Below, in pieces: positions 10,680 through 21,680 of a stretch of 64,000 bases of DNA. This DNA comes from Hydrangea macrophylla (Eukaryota > Streptophyta > Magnoliopsida > Cornales > Hydrangeaceae). The DNA lies in contig CM066989.1 of the NCBI GenBank assembly GCA_033977485.1, positions 35,528,595 through 35,592,594 of the forward strand, written 5' to 3'. A model generated the notes under the pieces. It worked only from the letters and a program-made list of their open reading frames with translations. It had not been told where the DNA came from and did not search any database. Made by a program: the position numbers and the translations under genes. The first letter of the stretch is position 1. Each line of letters begins with the position of its first letter.

Positions 10680-11155
10680 ATATGGACTGTTTGCTATGGA
10701 GAGGCTCCTGATTGGCTGTCCATTTTTTAGAAGTAGTCTTGCTTGTCCTCGGACTCCGTTCCTAGCATTTGGGTTAATCCCGGCTGGCTCAGCCTGGATC
10801 GTTTGGAAGTAGGCTGAGGATTAAGTCATATCCTTGAGGTTGGGCAGAAACTTGAGGGCCTCCATAACTTCACTCATCAAAAGGTCTGGCTTGTGGGTCC
10901 TGGCTCAGACAATGGGTGGCCAAATGAGTCGCTTTCTATGCACCTTTGATAGAGTAGCGGCCTTCAAGGCGGAGGTCGATAAGTCAATAGAACCTTCATC
11001 TCTCCTCAAGATATGGTCGGGCCCACTCGATGAGGTTATGTTCCCCATTTGGTCTATTTTTGTCCATGGATCTCTGTCCAGTCAACATTTCAAGTAAAAC
11101 CACCCCGAAGCTGTAGATATCACTCTTTGATGTCAGATGTCCTGGTACATTAAGG
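10680..11155 (-). pseudogene. RLCK-VII (PBL34/PIX7-like) kinase pseudogene, 3' part
   Basis: The minus strand from 11155 reads as the C-terminal half of a receptor-like cytoplasmic kinase: [39 protein letters not shown], a DPQARPLMSEVMEAL stretch, then NLKDM and a tail with YFQTIQAE and NPNARNGVR. The tail matches PBL34/PBL35/PIX7-like kinases of subfamily VII, which signal downstream of plant receptors. Three in-frame stops break it: TGA after YLEER, TAG after IKGA, and TAA after KDMT. The first two fit C-to-T change at CGA and CAG codons. The sequence begins abruptly inside subdomain VIII; no earlier exons are visible. E1 inserted about 75 bp beyond its 3' end. Confidence 0.8.
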
Positions 11156-11159
11156 TTCA

Positions 11160-13372
11160 TGTTAGATCTATGTCGTTATAAGCCTTGCCTTTCATGTTGC
11201 ATCTACGAACTTCACACAAGACTAGAATAGAATATCGAAAGAAACAAGACTAGAATACAACTCATGTCTCTTGCAAGTATTTTTGATCTAATACGCTTCA
11301 AGAGGTAGCCAGAATAGTAAGTACTAGAGTTCCATCAATTATAGTAATAGTGTTTCTATAACTACCTTTTGCTCTATTTTTTATTCTTTTATTTTTCATT
11401 TTCTTTTTAAGAAGAGCTCTAGTTTTTATTCTTATTCTGTCATAAAGAATTATCTTCTCATGGTCATTCTATTCATTATTGAAGATAACTCTGTGGTTCT
11501 TCCATAGACAGTATACAAGCATATTCATAGAAAATCAGCTTTGTGCTTAAATTTTGGAAATTTTAATGCTTTGGACACCCCATTGCCAGGTAGCAGTTTG
11601 AGACAAGCGTGTGCCTGTAGAAAATTCACATACTTCCAATTTCCACAGCAATTAGAATAGAAGTGTGACTTCAAGATCATATAAACTGGACCAGCAATTC
11701 AGCTTGCATTAAGCAGTGCATGGATTTTTCTAGTCGTAATACCAGTCCAGTTAAAGTATTGATCAACACATGTTTTAGAAAATAATTTCAAATCTTCTAA
11801 ACAAGGATGAATTCCACTTATATGGGAAATAAAGACACAGTGAAACCGCAAAGAACATTCATTATATGCATCGGAGCAAAAATGTAATTCCTTATTTATC
11901 TAGAGATTCAGGAACAAATCATAGTGAGTACTAGGCGAGGTTTGTAGCATCCAAATCGGCTAAGTTGTCCTTCGGTATATATAAATGTGGTCATACAAGC
12001 AAAAAAACTTGTAGTACCTCAAACTTTCTGAGTATTTTATACTGTCAAATACTACAAGGAAGGCCCATTAATTTGTGAGAGATCAGCTTATGACATTGTA
12101 GATAATGATTGACAACGCACATAGTCTTACAAGCACATGTCACCAATGACTCCACGTGTATCAATATTGCCACTACTTATGGACACAGTCTGAGACGGTG
12201 TAATGTCTGCCTCTCCTCAGAGTTGATCACTCCCACCTCAGAGGAGCCCACTCTAAAGCCCTCCTTAAAGTAGCCCACAAACGAAGACCGCCTAAAGGAG
12301 TCCACCCTAAAGCAAAGTGCTATCTGTGTCTCACCCATTACTCTCTTCACTCGCTACAATCACGTGTCATTTTAACTATGCATAAACACACACTCACACT
12401 CGGACACCCACCCTTGGTCGGGAAGCAGTACCTAAGGGTGGTGGTCACGTCCATTGGGATCTCTGGACCTAATGGTTAGGTGCTAGGACCAAAGGCATCT
12501 CCCTGACTATTGCCTCACATGTAGAGTTAGGGTTAGTCCCAAAGAAAGAGGGAGAAATGTGACTACTTTCACTTGCCCTGCCCTTCCAACATCACAACCA
12601 ACCAAAAAGATCCGTGACCGCAAGGCCAGTTGAAACCTTTGACGCTCATCTTACCTAGTCACTGCAACCTCACTAAATATTCTTCAAACCAATAGCATTA
12701 TCTCGATATTCCCTTTGCTTAAGGGTCTGCACCAATGGCCTTAGCTTGGGTACTTACCCTCGATTAATCTTCTGAAACCTAAAACCACAACAGCATGGTC
12801 TCGAGAACCCCATTGCTTAACCTTTTGCACCAATAGAAACCATTCTTCCCTTGACCTATGCATAATATTGAGTTGTAGCTCTGAGTGACTACAACCCTTG
12901 CTTAGCACACTACACCAATAGAATATTGTCCCCCTTTGACCAACCCATAGCATCGGCTTATCATCCAAACTAACAACACCTCCCTCTCGTATGACTTGCC
13001 CCCTTGGCTTGTCCCCATCTCATTTAATGACCCCAATTACCTTAAATAGACCACCACTTAGAAGATGCCAACTCAGCCCTTTCAGCTAAGATAAGAACCC
13101 TTGCAACCCCTCACAATTCTGTGTATGAATACCAGCCTCATTCAATACATCAAACGATCGAGTCTCATCCAGAGCAACTTAGCTGACAAACCATTTTACT
13201 CTTACATTTACTCTAAGCTCCTCCGCAAAACCGCCATCATCCCCCTTTTGGTTTATCCCGATACTTAAACTACCACTTGCCCTATTCCGATACCCAGATA
13301 ACCCATCCTAGACACTATCATTACCCGATCCCACACATCATTCGGTACACAAAACCCGAATACTTACTACTT

Positions 13373-13407
<35 letters not shown>

Positions 13408-14204
13408 CATTTAGGCTACTTTTGTTCTCACCCGAGCCGAAGTCTCTCTGAATCCCATTATTTTTGCTATATTTTTATACGTTACTCTTGTACCACACTT
13501 GCTACATTATTTAATCACATTTTATCTGTTGCTCCACATGTACTAACATGCTTACATGTTATACCTATCCGTATATCTTATACACATCACACTAGTACTT
13601 ACCATATTTTGGCGACCACAGCGGGAGGTATACTTACAAGCGTGGTTAGTGAACACGAACATTAGTACAACCCGATCGTGACTTGCCCAAACTAGCTTTT
13701 AGTGGCGATTTGGAAAACCTATCGGTTGGCTTTAAGTTGTAGAGTGGTGGCATTGATTATAGTCCCAGCTACACCCTATGACACATGTTAATTAACAAAT
13801 CCCTTTTAATATATCATCTCAATTTTTCATACATTTATAACTCTAATCTAGACTCTAGACCCTACTACTTCTACCATATCTCAAGCACCAATTTGAGTAA
13901 TACTCATCCAAGCCACCATTCACCTAATCACACACTGCTACATCAACTTTCCCTCTAAGACTTACAGCTAAAATCGAGCTATTACAACACCTTACGGTAC
14001 CACTTTGATAAGACCCAACTTCCCACCTTCGAGATATTTAGTAGTCTCCACACATCCCCCCTCTCTCTAGACTTCTCTCACCTTGGGCTCTACACCAAAA
14101 AAATAAAAGAGAGAGGAAAGAAAAGAAAACAAGAAACCCATCCCCTCTCAACTCCCCCGACCCCCACACGCTTCTCTCTATTCCCCTCTTTTTCTCTCCT
14201 TCCT

Positions 14205-14235
<31 letters not shown>

Positions 14236-15184
14236 AACTCTCTCGTCAGATACACACCATGCATGCCCACCAGGGTGGTTCTGCTATGGTGGTTATAAAA
14301 CCACATTGGTTATATATATATTTCCTTCTTGTCATGGGGTTACTTTTTCTTCTTTGTGGTTACAAAACCACCATTGTTAAAATTTCAATTTTTTTTTTAC
14401 CAATTTATATTTTTCCACATCCAGTTATAATTTTCTCATCAAAAGTTACATGTGGCTACGTTACAACCTCACATTTCCCTTAGATGTGTGCATGGTGCAT
14501 GTGATTTGAAAAAAAAATACAAATAAATTTCAAAAGTCAAAGTCAAAATTCTTTTCTACCATGCTTGAATTTATTGAAAATCACTTTTTAGTATAATTCA
14601 TTTTCAAATTTTAAATATTAGTGGGCCATTTAAATTGTCATTTTTGGGACAAAAAAAAAGACATGCCACAAACCATTTCAAAATAAAGCGCTCATCAAAA
14701 CAAGCCCGTTATTGTTTGAATCATCCCGATCGGATCACGGATGAAAGAAAATTTGCAAGTCAAAATTTATTAGGCCAAAAGTTAACAAATGTATCATGCA
14801 TGCTGCTACACTCAATAAACTTCCATGTCCCATTTTAAGACCCATACGTCCAGGAGAACTTTTGTTTGATTTTGGCCTTTTATACTCACCATTTGACCAA
14901 CTAGATTCTTCCCAAAAAAAAATAAAAAAATTCATTTAGTGGTTTTTAATTCAATTCCACATGTTCTTACCACACCAGATCAATTCCACCACATGCTTTC
15001 ATTTTTTTAGCAGAGTTGGCTAGACCCTGTATATGCTCTAAGCCCTGACACTTGCACTAAAGAGTCTATGGTTTTGACCCACGCTCACACGCCTCTTACC
15101 CCACATTAAATGTCACCTAACTGCAACACAAACCTAAAACCACCACCTCCAATATTTCTCCTTTCTCTACCCATGCCCCACCAT
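11160..15184. other. Gene-free stretch with simple repeats
   Basis: About 4 kb without a recognisable gene. It holds a (CT)n tract at 13374-13404 and a run of 29 C at 14205-14233. A TTTTGGCGACCACAGCGGG stretch near 13604-13622 resembles a retroelement primer-binding site, but no LTR pair was found. The minus-strand frame at 12741-12968 and the plus-strand frames at 14259-14483 and 14635-14838 show no family resemblance. Confidence 0.5.
14205..14233. repeat. 29-base C homopolymer
   Basis: Uninterrupted C run, preceded by a pyrimidine-rich region from about 14140. Such a tract could form an i-motif or G-quadruplex and is prone to length error in assembly. Confidence 0.95.
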
Positions 15185-15851
15185 TAGGGGTGTAAACTGT
15201 CCGTCTGGTCGATTTTTTTTTTCCAAAAAACCTCATCGAACCGATAGGCTCAGTTTTGCATAGTATGAAACTATTTTCGATTGTAGACTGAAACAGTCGG
15301 TTATTTTCGACCGTTGTGAACATGGTCGGTTTTGCGGTCAGTTTTCGGTTGGCCTGTGGGATAAAATTTGGGCAAAAAAAAAATTCAAATTCTAGACCTG
15401 TTTGGACTATTTTGGGTCTTTTGGGCTCTTATAGGGGCTGCTTAAGGCCTTTTGGGACCCATTTATAAATAGAAAAAAAATAAATAAATAAAAAGATCAA
15501 CCCAAGGCAAATACATAACATAAAACCATTAAGTGGATGTCCAACAAACACACATCCAAATGGCAAAATGCTTAACACATAGAATCAAGTCAATAAAATA
15601 GATATTGCATAGCCAACACTACCACAAATCTTAACTAAAATTAAATACCAAGTCCATACTTCAAATAACATCCAAAATGAAATACACCGTATTGATAACC
15701 ATCCTTCCTGCCCATAAGTAATCTTCATTCTACAAAATGAACAAGAAAAGTAAGTTAACTTAAAAAATACAATTTTTGAAAAGTAGAGATATAGAATTGA
15801 AATAGATGTCTCACCAAGTAGGACTACTCCACATCCTCAATAGTTGTAGGG

Positions 15852-18036
15852 TCACCTTTCATTTGAGTATCTTCTGCCACAAGCTCTAAAACAAAGCAAA
15901 ACATTTTTAATGGACATGACAATTATTTTGACTAGTAACAATAAATATAGCAACTTGAAAGTTGAAAGACAAAAAATATCTATGGAATGATATATACTTG
16001 ACTCAAAATTTTCATATTCCTCAACATCCTCCATTGTATCTTGAAGACTTATCGGAGTAGATGAAAAATGTAGCCAATCTTTTGAGCAAATGAGAGCCTC
16101 AACCATACTCGAAGACAATGAGCTATGGAAGGAATCAAGGACTCAACCTCCCATGCTAAATGCACTTTCAGAAGCCACGAAAATAGCAAGCACATGTCAT
16201 GAAACTAAAGAAAGGACATGAAATCTACTTGAATTCACCTTCTATCATTTTAACACATCAAATCCATCCCTATCTTCTTCACAACTCTCCATTAGCTATG
16301 TTTCCAATTCGGTCTTGTTCTCCATTGAATCCTCCGATTTCAAGTGCTTCTTAAATTCAGACATCATCATTTCCCTTATATCCATAGGCCCAGGCTCACT
16401 ACTTGATCCCTCCATTGATTGACCTCTCATTGGACCCACTCCTCCCTCATTTGTAACATACAAGTCAAACAACCTATTCAAAGTGTCCACCTTTCTTGTC
16501 AACTAATCGGATGAGCCAAATTAAAATTTGATACCACATTTTCCAACAAGGGTTAAGAACCATAGCAACGTACAACAATGCATTCATACTACTAGTTATT
16601 CCCCAATACTTAGCAAACTTTATTTTCATGTTTTTCGCCATAGATTTCAAAAATAAATCACCTTTCTTAACCTCTTTTCAATTGTTTCTTGAAATAATAC
16701 CATCTCCATTAAAAAAAGCATTACATGTTATATGTTTTGAACCCAAAAACTACAAAGTTGCATCATAAAAAAGTTTTAAGAATTTCACAAATAGCCTACA
16801 TTTGTCCCAATCATCATAAGTGAGAGGACCTAAATCCTCCCCATGACATTCTTGAAGTTACAGTCATCCTCATCCAACCACTCAAATAATTTTTGATATT
16901 TTTCTGCCCTATCCAACATCAATGTATAGTTCCACCTAGTAGGCACATCTAAAATTATTTGGTTCTTATGTGGAAAATTCTCATTCTCCACACATAGCTC
17001 AAACAATTTCATCCGTTGTGGAGAGGACCTCACATACCTTACCGCATTCCTCACCCTCACAATAGAATCATCCATGTCCTTCAACCCATCACGAACAACA
17101 AGATTCAAGATATGAGCACATCTCATATGCAAGAACTCATGTTGTAAGATAGTATACCTCCTATCCTTAGTCTTTTTCACTAAAAAAATCAACCACAGTA
17201 TTATTCAAACTAGCATTAACAATTGTGAGTGTGAGAATTTTATCCATCCCCCAATCAAGTAAACACATTTCTAATGCCTTACCGAGTATGGAACCCCTAT
17301 GACTTTCAACCAAACAAAAATTAAGAATCCTTTTGTGTAGTTTCCAATCATTGTCTATGAAGTGCGCAGTTAGACACATATAATTCAAAATTTTCAAAGA
17401 AGTCCATGTATCCATGGTAAGTCAAATCCGTTGCCCTTTTTAAGCATTTTTCAACAATTTTTTCTCTCTCACATACACTTTATAACAATCTTTTGCAATG
17501 GTCACTCGACATGGGATCTTTTTTCCATGTAGGACATGTAACAAGATTATACCTTCGAAAACCCTCACCTTCGATGAACCTAAAGGGCAACTCATCAGTT
17601 ATCAACATCTCAACCAAAGCTAGTCTACATCTGTCAACACTAAATGCAATTGGAACAAGGCCGCTAGTAGCTTCTCCTTCCACTTTAGGTTGAATCCCAA
17701 AGTGGTTTGGCCCTTCTCAACTTTTCGATATGGGTAATTTGGACATTGGTGCCCTAAATGATGGGATAAAGAAGTTGTCCCATTTAGTTTAGGTTCACAA
17801 GCATAAGTGTTGGGATAAAAATTACATGACGCCCTATGTCTAGACACTGGATTTTCATTCTTCTCAACGATAGTAAAGTGATCCCAAACCCAAGACCTTT
17901 TCCTATTACCACCTAGATTATTCTTCTTAGCTTGACTCACCTTGGGTGGGAGAGGTGGGCGAGGGTGGGGGTCGTCTAACTTTGTCTCATTCACTCGATT
18001 CGCATCCACTTCAATTGGAGAACCTTTATCATCCAT
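15852..18036 (-). pseudogene. hAT transposase (BED zinc finger, RICESLEEPER-like), broken
   Basis: Read on the minus strand from 18036. An N-terminal BED-type zinc-finger region (KRSWVWDHFTIVEKNENP, later HHLGHQCP) is followed by LTFKP-domain-like pieces (SVDRCRLALVEMLITDELPF at 17480-17683). Next come WKLHKRILNFCLVESHRG (17167-17415) and HMRCAHILNLVVRDGL with ILDVPTRWNYTLMLDRA (16830-17192). At the C-terminus a MVEALICSKDWL motif of the hAT dimerisation domain lies near 16070-16110. Order and motifs match plant hAT transposases, which cut and paste DNA in the nucleus. Frame changes between every block and stops at several points show that it is dead. A whole-family protein is about 650-700 residues; all regions are represented in pieces. 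Confidence 0.8.
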
Positions 18037-18177
18037 CTACAATTCTACATAAAAGATTAGAAAAAATAAATCAATGAGAAATCAACAAACTATGAAATCA
18101 AAAATTAGAAAATGCTTAGGATTTTACTATTATTATTAGTGGGCTTAAAAAATGAGGAAATCAAAAATCATAAAATG

Positions 18178-18560
18178 GGATTAGGATTAGGATTAGGATT
18201 AGGAATGAGATTCACTATCACAGTATGATACTAGGAATGAACAAGAAGATTCAATATCACTATCACTCACTATCACAGTTTGATAGTAGGAATGAGAAGA
18301 TTCACTACCATAGTATGCTACTAGGACTGAGAAAAAGGGGGAAAAACTAGGAAAACAAACATGCCTTGAGTTGGTGAGGGCTTGCTTTTGAAAAATCCAA
18401 AACATAAACAAAGATTAAGAAAGGGGAAGAGTAGAATACAATACATTATACACAGATAATTTTCTAAATGAGAAAAAGGGGAAAAATAAATAGAAAACAA
18501 ACATACCTTCTCTTGGTGAGGGCTTGGTTCTGAAAAATTAAAAACATAAACAAAGATTAA
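18178..18560. repeat. Local repeats in the hAT 5' region
   Basis: A (GGATTA)n tract occurs at about 18178-18203, then three diverged ~65-bp units with ACTATCACAGTATGATACTA. A ~143-bp tandem duplication follows (AACAAACATGCCTT... and AACAAACATACCTT..., both ending AACATAAACAAAGATTAAG). Upstream, in transposon orientation, is a GA/TA-rich tract near 18563-18598. Confidence 0.7.
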
Positions 18561-18937
18561 GAGAGGGAGAGAGAGAGAGATATATAAATATATATAGTTA
18601 TATACACAGTCACATACCTTAATAGTTTGGTGCCAGAAGAGGAGGGTGAGGAGTGGGGTGTGACTGGGCGAGGAGGGTAAGGTAGTGGTGGTGCCATGGT
18701 GGCCAGAGGGTAAGCTAGGGAGTGGTAACCGTGGTGTTGGTCTGTTGGAGGCTTGGAGCCTAGAGGTTCTCTGATCTCTCTCTCTCCCTTTGTTTCTCAC
18801 TGTCACAACTTAATGGAGGCTAGGGTTTCACTTAATTTGTAAGAGAGTATTTATACCACCAAGTATAATATGTTATAATATGTCAAAATTTTCATATGTA
18901 TATTCAGTTTCGGTAGGTATTCAGTTGGTCGAGTTTT

Positions 18938-20589
18938 GGATTACTCGAATTTGGATTCCATGGGGCTTTTTATCCAACCCGAGCCAACAATCGATTCCCA
19001 TGATCCACATCTAAGGCTACTCGAGTGAGTAATCCAATAATATCCCACAAGACTAAATCCAGAGAGATCCTCACCAATGGAGTCGCTACTTGGTTTGATA
19101 AAGGAAACTAAGAAAACAAAATCTATCAAGTCCAATGGATAGAGCACCGTCCTGTCATCACCAAAGAACTCGGTTCGGGGGTTAAGGTACGAGAGAGGAA
19201 GAAGCTAGATTGTGCTAAAACACCCCTTCTTGCCCCATCGTGAGATGGGCCTCTACTCAACTTTCAAGGTGTTTGACTAGAGATTATGAAGACCGTTTCA
19301 TTTATTACTAATGCAGTCCTAATTCAAGTTATAAGCAGTTAAAGAAATAAAATCGTGCAAGAAACTCTACATATATCACACAATGCATATGCTAAAGCAG
19401 TAATTCAAAGACTAAACATATTACTACGCTCCCCTATGCATACAAAAAGAAATAAAAAGGAAGTAAAAGTGCAAATCATATTCAAACCCTAGAAACACAA
19501 GAATTCTATGCACAAATATCATTTAAGGAAATTAAACTGTATTTACCCACCTAATCATGCTTCTAGGTGATCTAAGAAAGTTATAAATAAGGAAGGAATA
19601 GGAACTTACTCAGGATAGCACATCATTCCTTATAGCTTCCTAATTGGCCAATGTTAGGATAATAACAGCCTAATAACCAAGCATGGACTAAGTGTATGTG
19701 TGCATGTATATGCATAGATAATCATAGGTAAGCCTGAATAAGTTAAACTAGGTTACATATGAATAAGCCATAAGGGAATAGTATGGTTTTATGGTCCCTA
19801 GTGAGATTGGAATAGCCATGGTTTGGCTACCAATCCCACTAGTGGTGGCTATTCCATGGTTGGAATAGGGACCACTAGGAATAGCCTGTCAACAAATGGG
19901 ATAGTAGGCTAACCTAGAAGCCTAGAAGATCTAAACTACTAAGAAAGGAAGAACTGCGAAGAACAAACAAGAAAAAAGATCTAATCTATGAACTACGAAG
20001 ATCAAATCTAAGGAAAACAATAGAAAGAAAGAAAGAAAAGAAGAAAAATAAAGCTTACCTCAAGAACTTCCCTCAGAATCTTCTGCGGTAGAGCTCTGCT
20101 AACATCGTGATCTCTAAGATCAGAACCCTAAAACTAAAAGATTTAACTATTCCTAAGAACTTTGATGAGTGCTATGGAATCCTCCAATGGGGTTTCCTTG
20201 AGCCCTTTCAAGTTCTCAGGATTTTTTGGCACCTTGGATGGAGAGGGGAAGGCCTCTATTTATAATTTCACTTTTAGGCTGTGTTTTCTGTGTTTAAGCA
20301 ATGTACGTGGGATAGAAGTACAAGCTTTAAAGGCTTGTACCTAGGCTATTTAAGGTGTACCTAAGAGGTTTTGGTCATAATTATGTGTGATTGGTCGAAT
20401 TGGTGTGGTCTGAGATCTTAATCAAGGGCTAAAAATCAATCTGGGGATGAGGGCCATAGTGGCCCTCTCAGAGAGCCACGTGGCCCTCTTGGAGTGCCAC
20501 TATGGCACTCAGCCCTAGAGGTTATATTTTCTCTCCTAACTTTGTGGGCTTCGTTCTTTTACTTTGGATATAAAAAAAGGGCTTGCGGT
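18938..20589 (-). repeat. E2 3' LTR, distal part (left of E3)
   Basis: Its first 300 bases (18938-19235) align with the right-hand LTR at 48694-48987, including the blocks with CATGGGGCTTTTTATCCA and ACTTGGTTT. About 133 bases present at the outer edge of the right copy (48561-48693) are missing here; the hAT end is joined instead. The region carries the three-palindrome array near 20449-20510 and an inverted repeat GGAATAGCCA/TGGCTATTCC at 19809-19818 and 19846-19855. Confidence 0.8.
20449..20510. promoter_or_regulatory. Three-palindrome array in E2 LTR
   Basis: Three adjacent inverted repeats: GAGGGCCATAGTGGCCCTC (20449-20467), a GCCACGTGGC core with flanking partial pairing (20471-20488), and GAGTGCCACTATGGCACTC (20492-20510). 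Centres are at 20458, 20479.5 and 20501, about 21.5 bp apart. The middle one contains CACGTG, the G-box core. The array matches the E3 LTR array in number, spacing and outer half-site (AGTGCC...GGCACT) but not in the inner bases. Confidence 0.75.
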
Positions 20590-20879
20590 TGTAGACACCC
20601 CATTTTGTCGGCTATCAGATTTAGGAGACCCATAGCTTGGTGGTTCACAATGATCGTAAAAGACTTAAAAGGACTCTCGGAAGTCAGCTCTATCTCTCAG
20701 AATGCTCAGAATGACCAAAATGCCCCTGAAAGCCCGAAAACTCCCAGATTTGGTCCTAAAGTTCTGAAAACATGCTACGTCGTAAGAAAAGTGATAAAAT
20801 GAGTTTTTAAATAAAACCAGAAAAAATCGTCAGCTCCCAGAGACCCCCGGAAGTCCCGGAGGTTCCCCGAAAGTCCCCG

Positions 20880-20957
20880 TTGACCGATTTGACCAAGGTT
20901 TGACCAGGTTTGACCGAGATTTGACCAAGTTTGACCGAAGTTTGACCAAGTTTGACC
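20880..20957 (+). promoter_or_regulatory. Phased cluster of eight W-box-type TTGACC hexamers
   Basis: TTGACC starts at 20880, 20889, 20900, 20910, 20921, 20931, 20942 and 20952; spacing is 9, 11, 10, 11, 10, 11 and 10, close to one helical turn. Three more (TTGACC twice, TTGACT once) start at 21083, 21092 and 21103. TTGAC followed by C or T is the binding core of WRKY transcription factors. All eight are retained in the other LTR (38476-38553). They lie about 0.7-0.8 kb upstream of the TATA box. Binding is inferred. Confidence 0.6.
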
Positions 20958-21467
20958 GAAATTGTCCAAATTCACCGGAATCATTAGAAAAGTATTAAAA
21001 TAAGTTTTAAAAGAGAATCGAGCAAAAACGTCGGCTTCTGGGAGCTCCCAGAGGTTCCCAAAACTTCCCAGGAATCCCAGGTTTGACCGGTTTGACCAAG
21101 ATTTGACTTTGGAATCGGGGCACTGAAACAATTTTCAAATATTTTTCAAGGATACTAGAGGTCAATAGCTTTCCAACGGTATATCGCACATAATTTCTGG
21201 ATTTAAAACGAATTTATTATGAATTTCCAAAGGCGAAAAAGGCGATCAAATTAGCTTTTATCGCGAATACTGCAGAACTTTTCAAAGTGACCTATCCCCG
21301 AACTATTTTTTATGTAAAGTAGACTCCATTACCTTTCCAACGGTATATCACAACCTCGATTTGGAGTTCGTACGCATTTTCTGTGAATTTCGGACAAAAT
21401 AGGGCCTTTTCGCGAATACCGGAACTTCGGGGGGCCTAAACAGCATTATCCAGACGAAGGGAGGAGC

Positions 21468-21528
21468 AGTGCCGCCGTGGCACTGGCCCACTGCCGCCGC
21501 GGCAGTGGCCCAGTGCCGCCGCGGCACT
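21468..21528. promoter_or_regulatory. Three 17-bp palindromes at 22-bp pitch in E3 LTR
   Basis: AGTGCCGCCGTGGCACT (21468-21484), ACTGCCGCCGCGGCAGT (21490-21506) and AGTGCCGCCGCGGCACT (21512-21528), separated by GGCCC spacers, so starts are exactly 22 bp apart. The right LTR has the same array at 39064-39080, 39086-39102 and 39108-39124. It lies about 145 bp upstream of the TATA box. The outer arms AGTGCC/GGCACT also occur in the E2 array. Confidence 0.8.
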
Positions 21529-21672
21529 CCCCTCCAGAACAGTCTATTTTTGTAATTAAGTTTGTGGTCCCATTTTGATTAATTAAAAGCCAAAACGACA
21601 TAGTTTTATGATTTCAGATGTTTGGAGCCAATGGGAGTACTTTCTAAATCCCAAAAACACCCCAAGTTGGCC

Positions 21673-21680
21673 TATATAAA
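21673..21680 (+). promoter_or_regulatory. E3 5' LTR TATA box
   Basis: TATATAAA within GGCCTATATAAACACC, identical in the 3' LTR at 39269-39276. This is the likely core promoter of the genomic RNA, with the start expected about 30 bp downstream. Confidence 0.75.

Larger units (their letters stand above)
15185..18937 (-). mobile_element. Degenerate hAT-superfamily DNA transposon
   Basis: The left end reads TAGGGGTGTAAACTGTCCG, a typical hAT terminal inverted repeat, followed by subterminal GGTCGATTT/TTCGACCG-type motifs. The right end shows the matching subterminal sequence (TTTCGGTAGGTATTCAGT, then GGTCGAGTTTT) but stops at 18937 without the last dozen bases of the inverted repeat. There it joins LTR sequence of E2. 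The 8-bp target duplication therefore cannot be checked. The minus strand encodes a broken transposase. Confidence 0.85.

Noticed and set aside
13604..13622. Retroelement primer-binding site TTTTGGCGACCACAGCGGG
   Set aside because: No LTR pair, polypurine tract or coding remnant found around it.
18321..18806. Minus-strand 161-codon frame
   Set aside because: Low-complexity, hydrophobic, spans tandem duplications in the hAT leader; no similarity seen.
20775..21131. 118-codon minus-strand frame, also at 38371-38727
   Set aside because: Peptide repeats (QTWSNFG) are the antisense reading of the TTTGACC cluster in the LTR.
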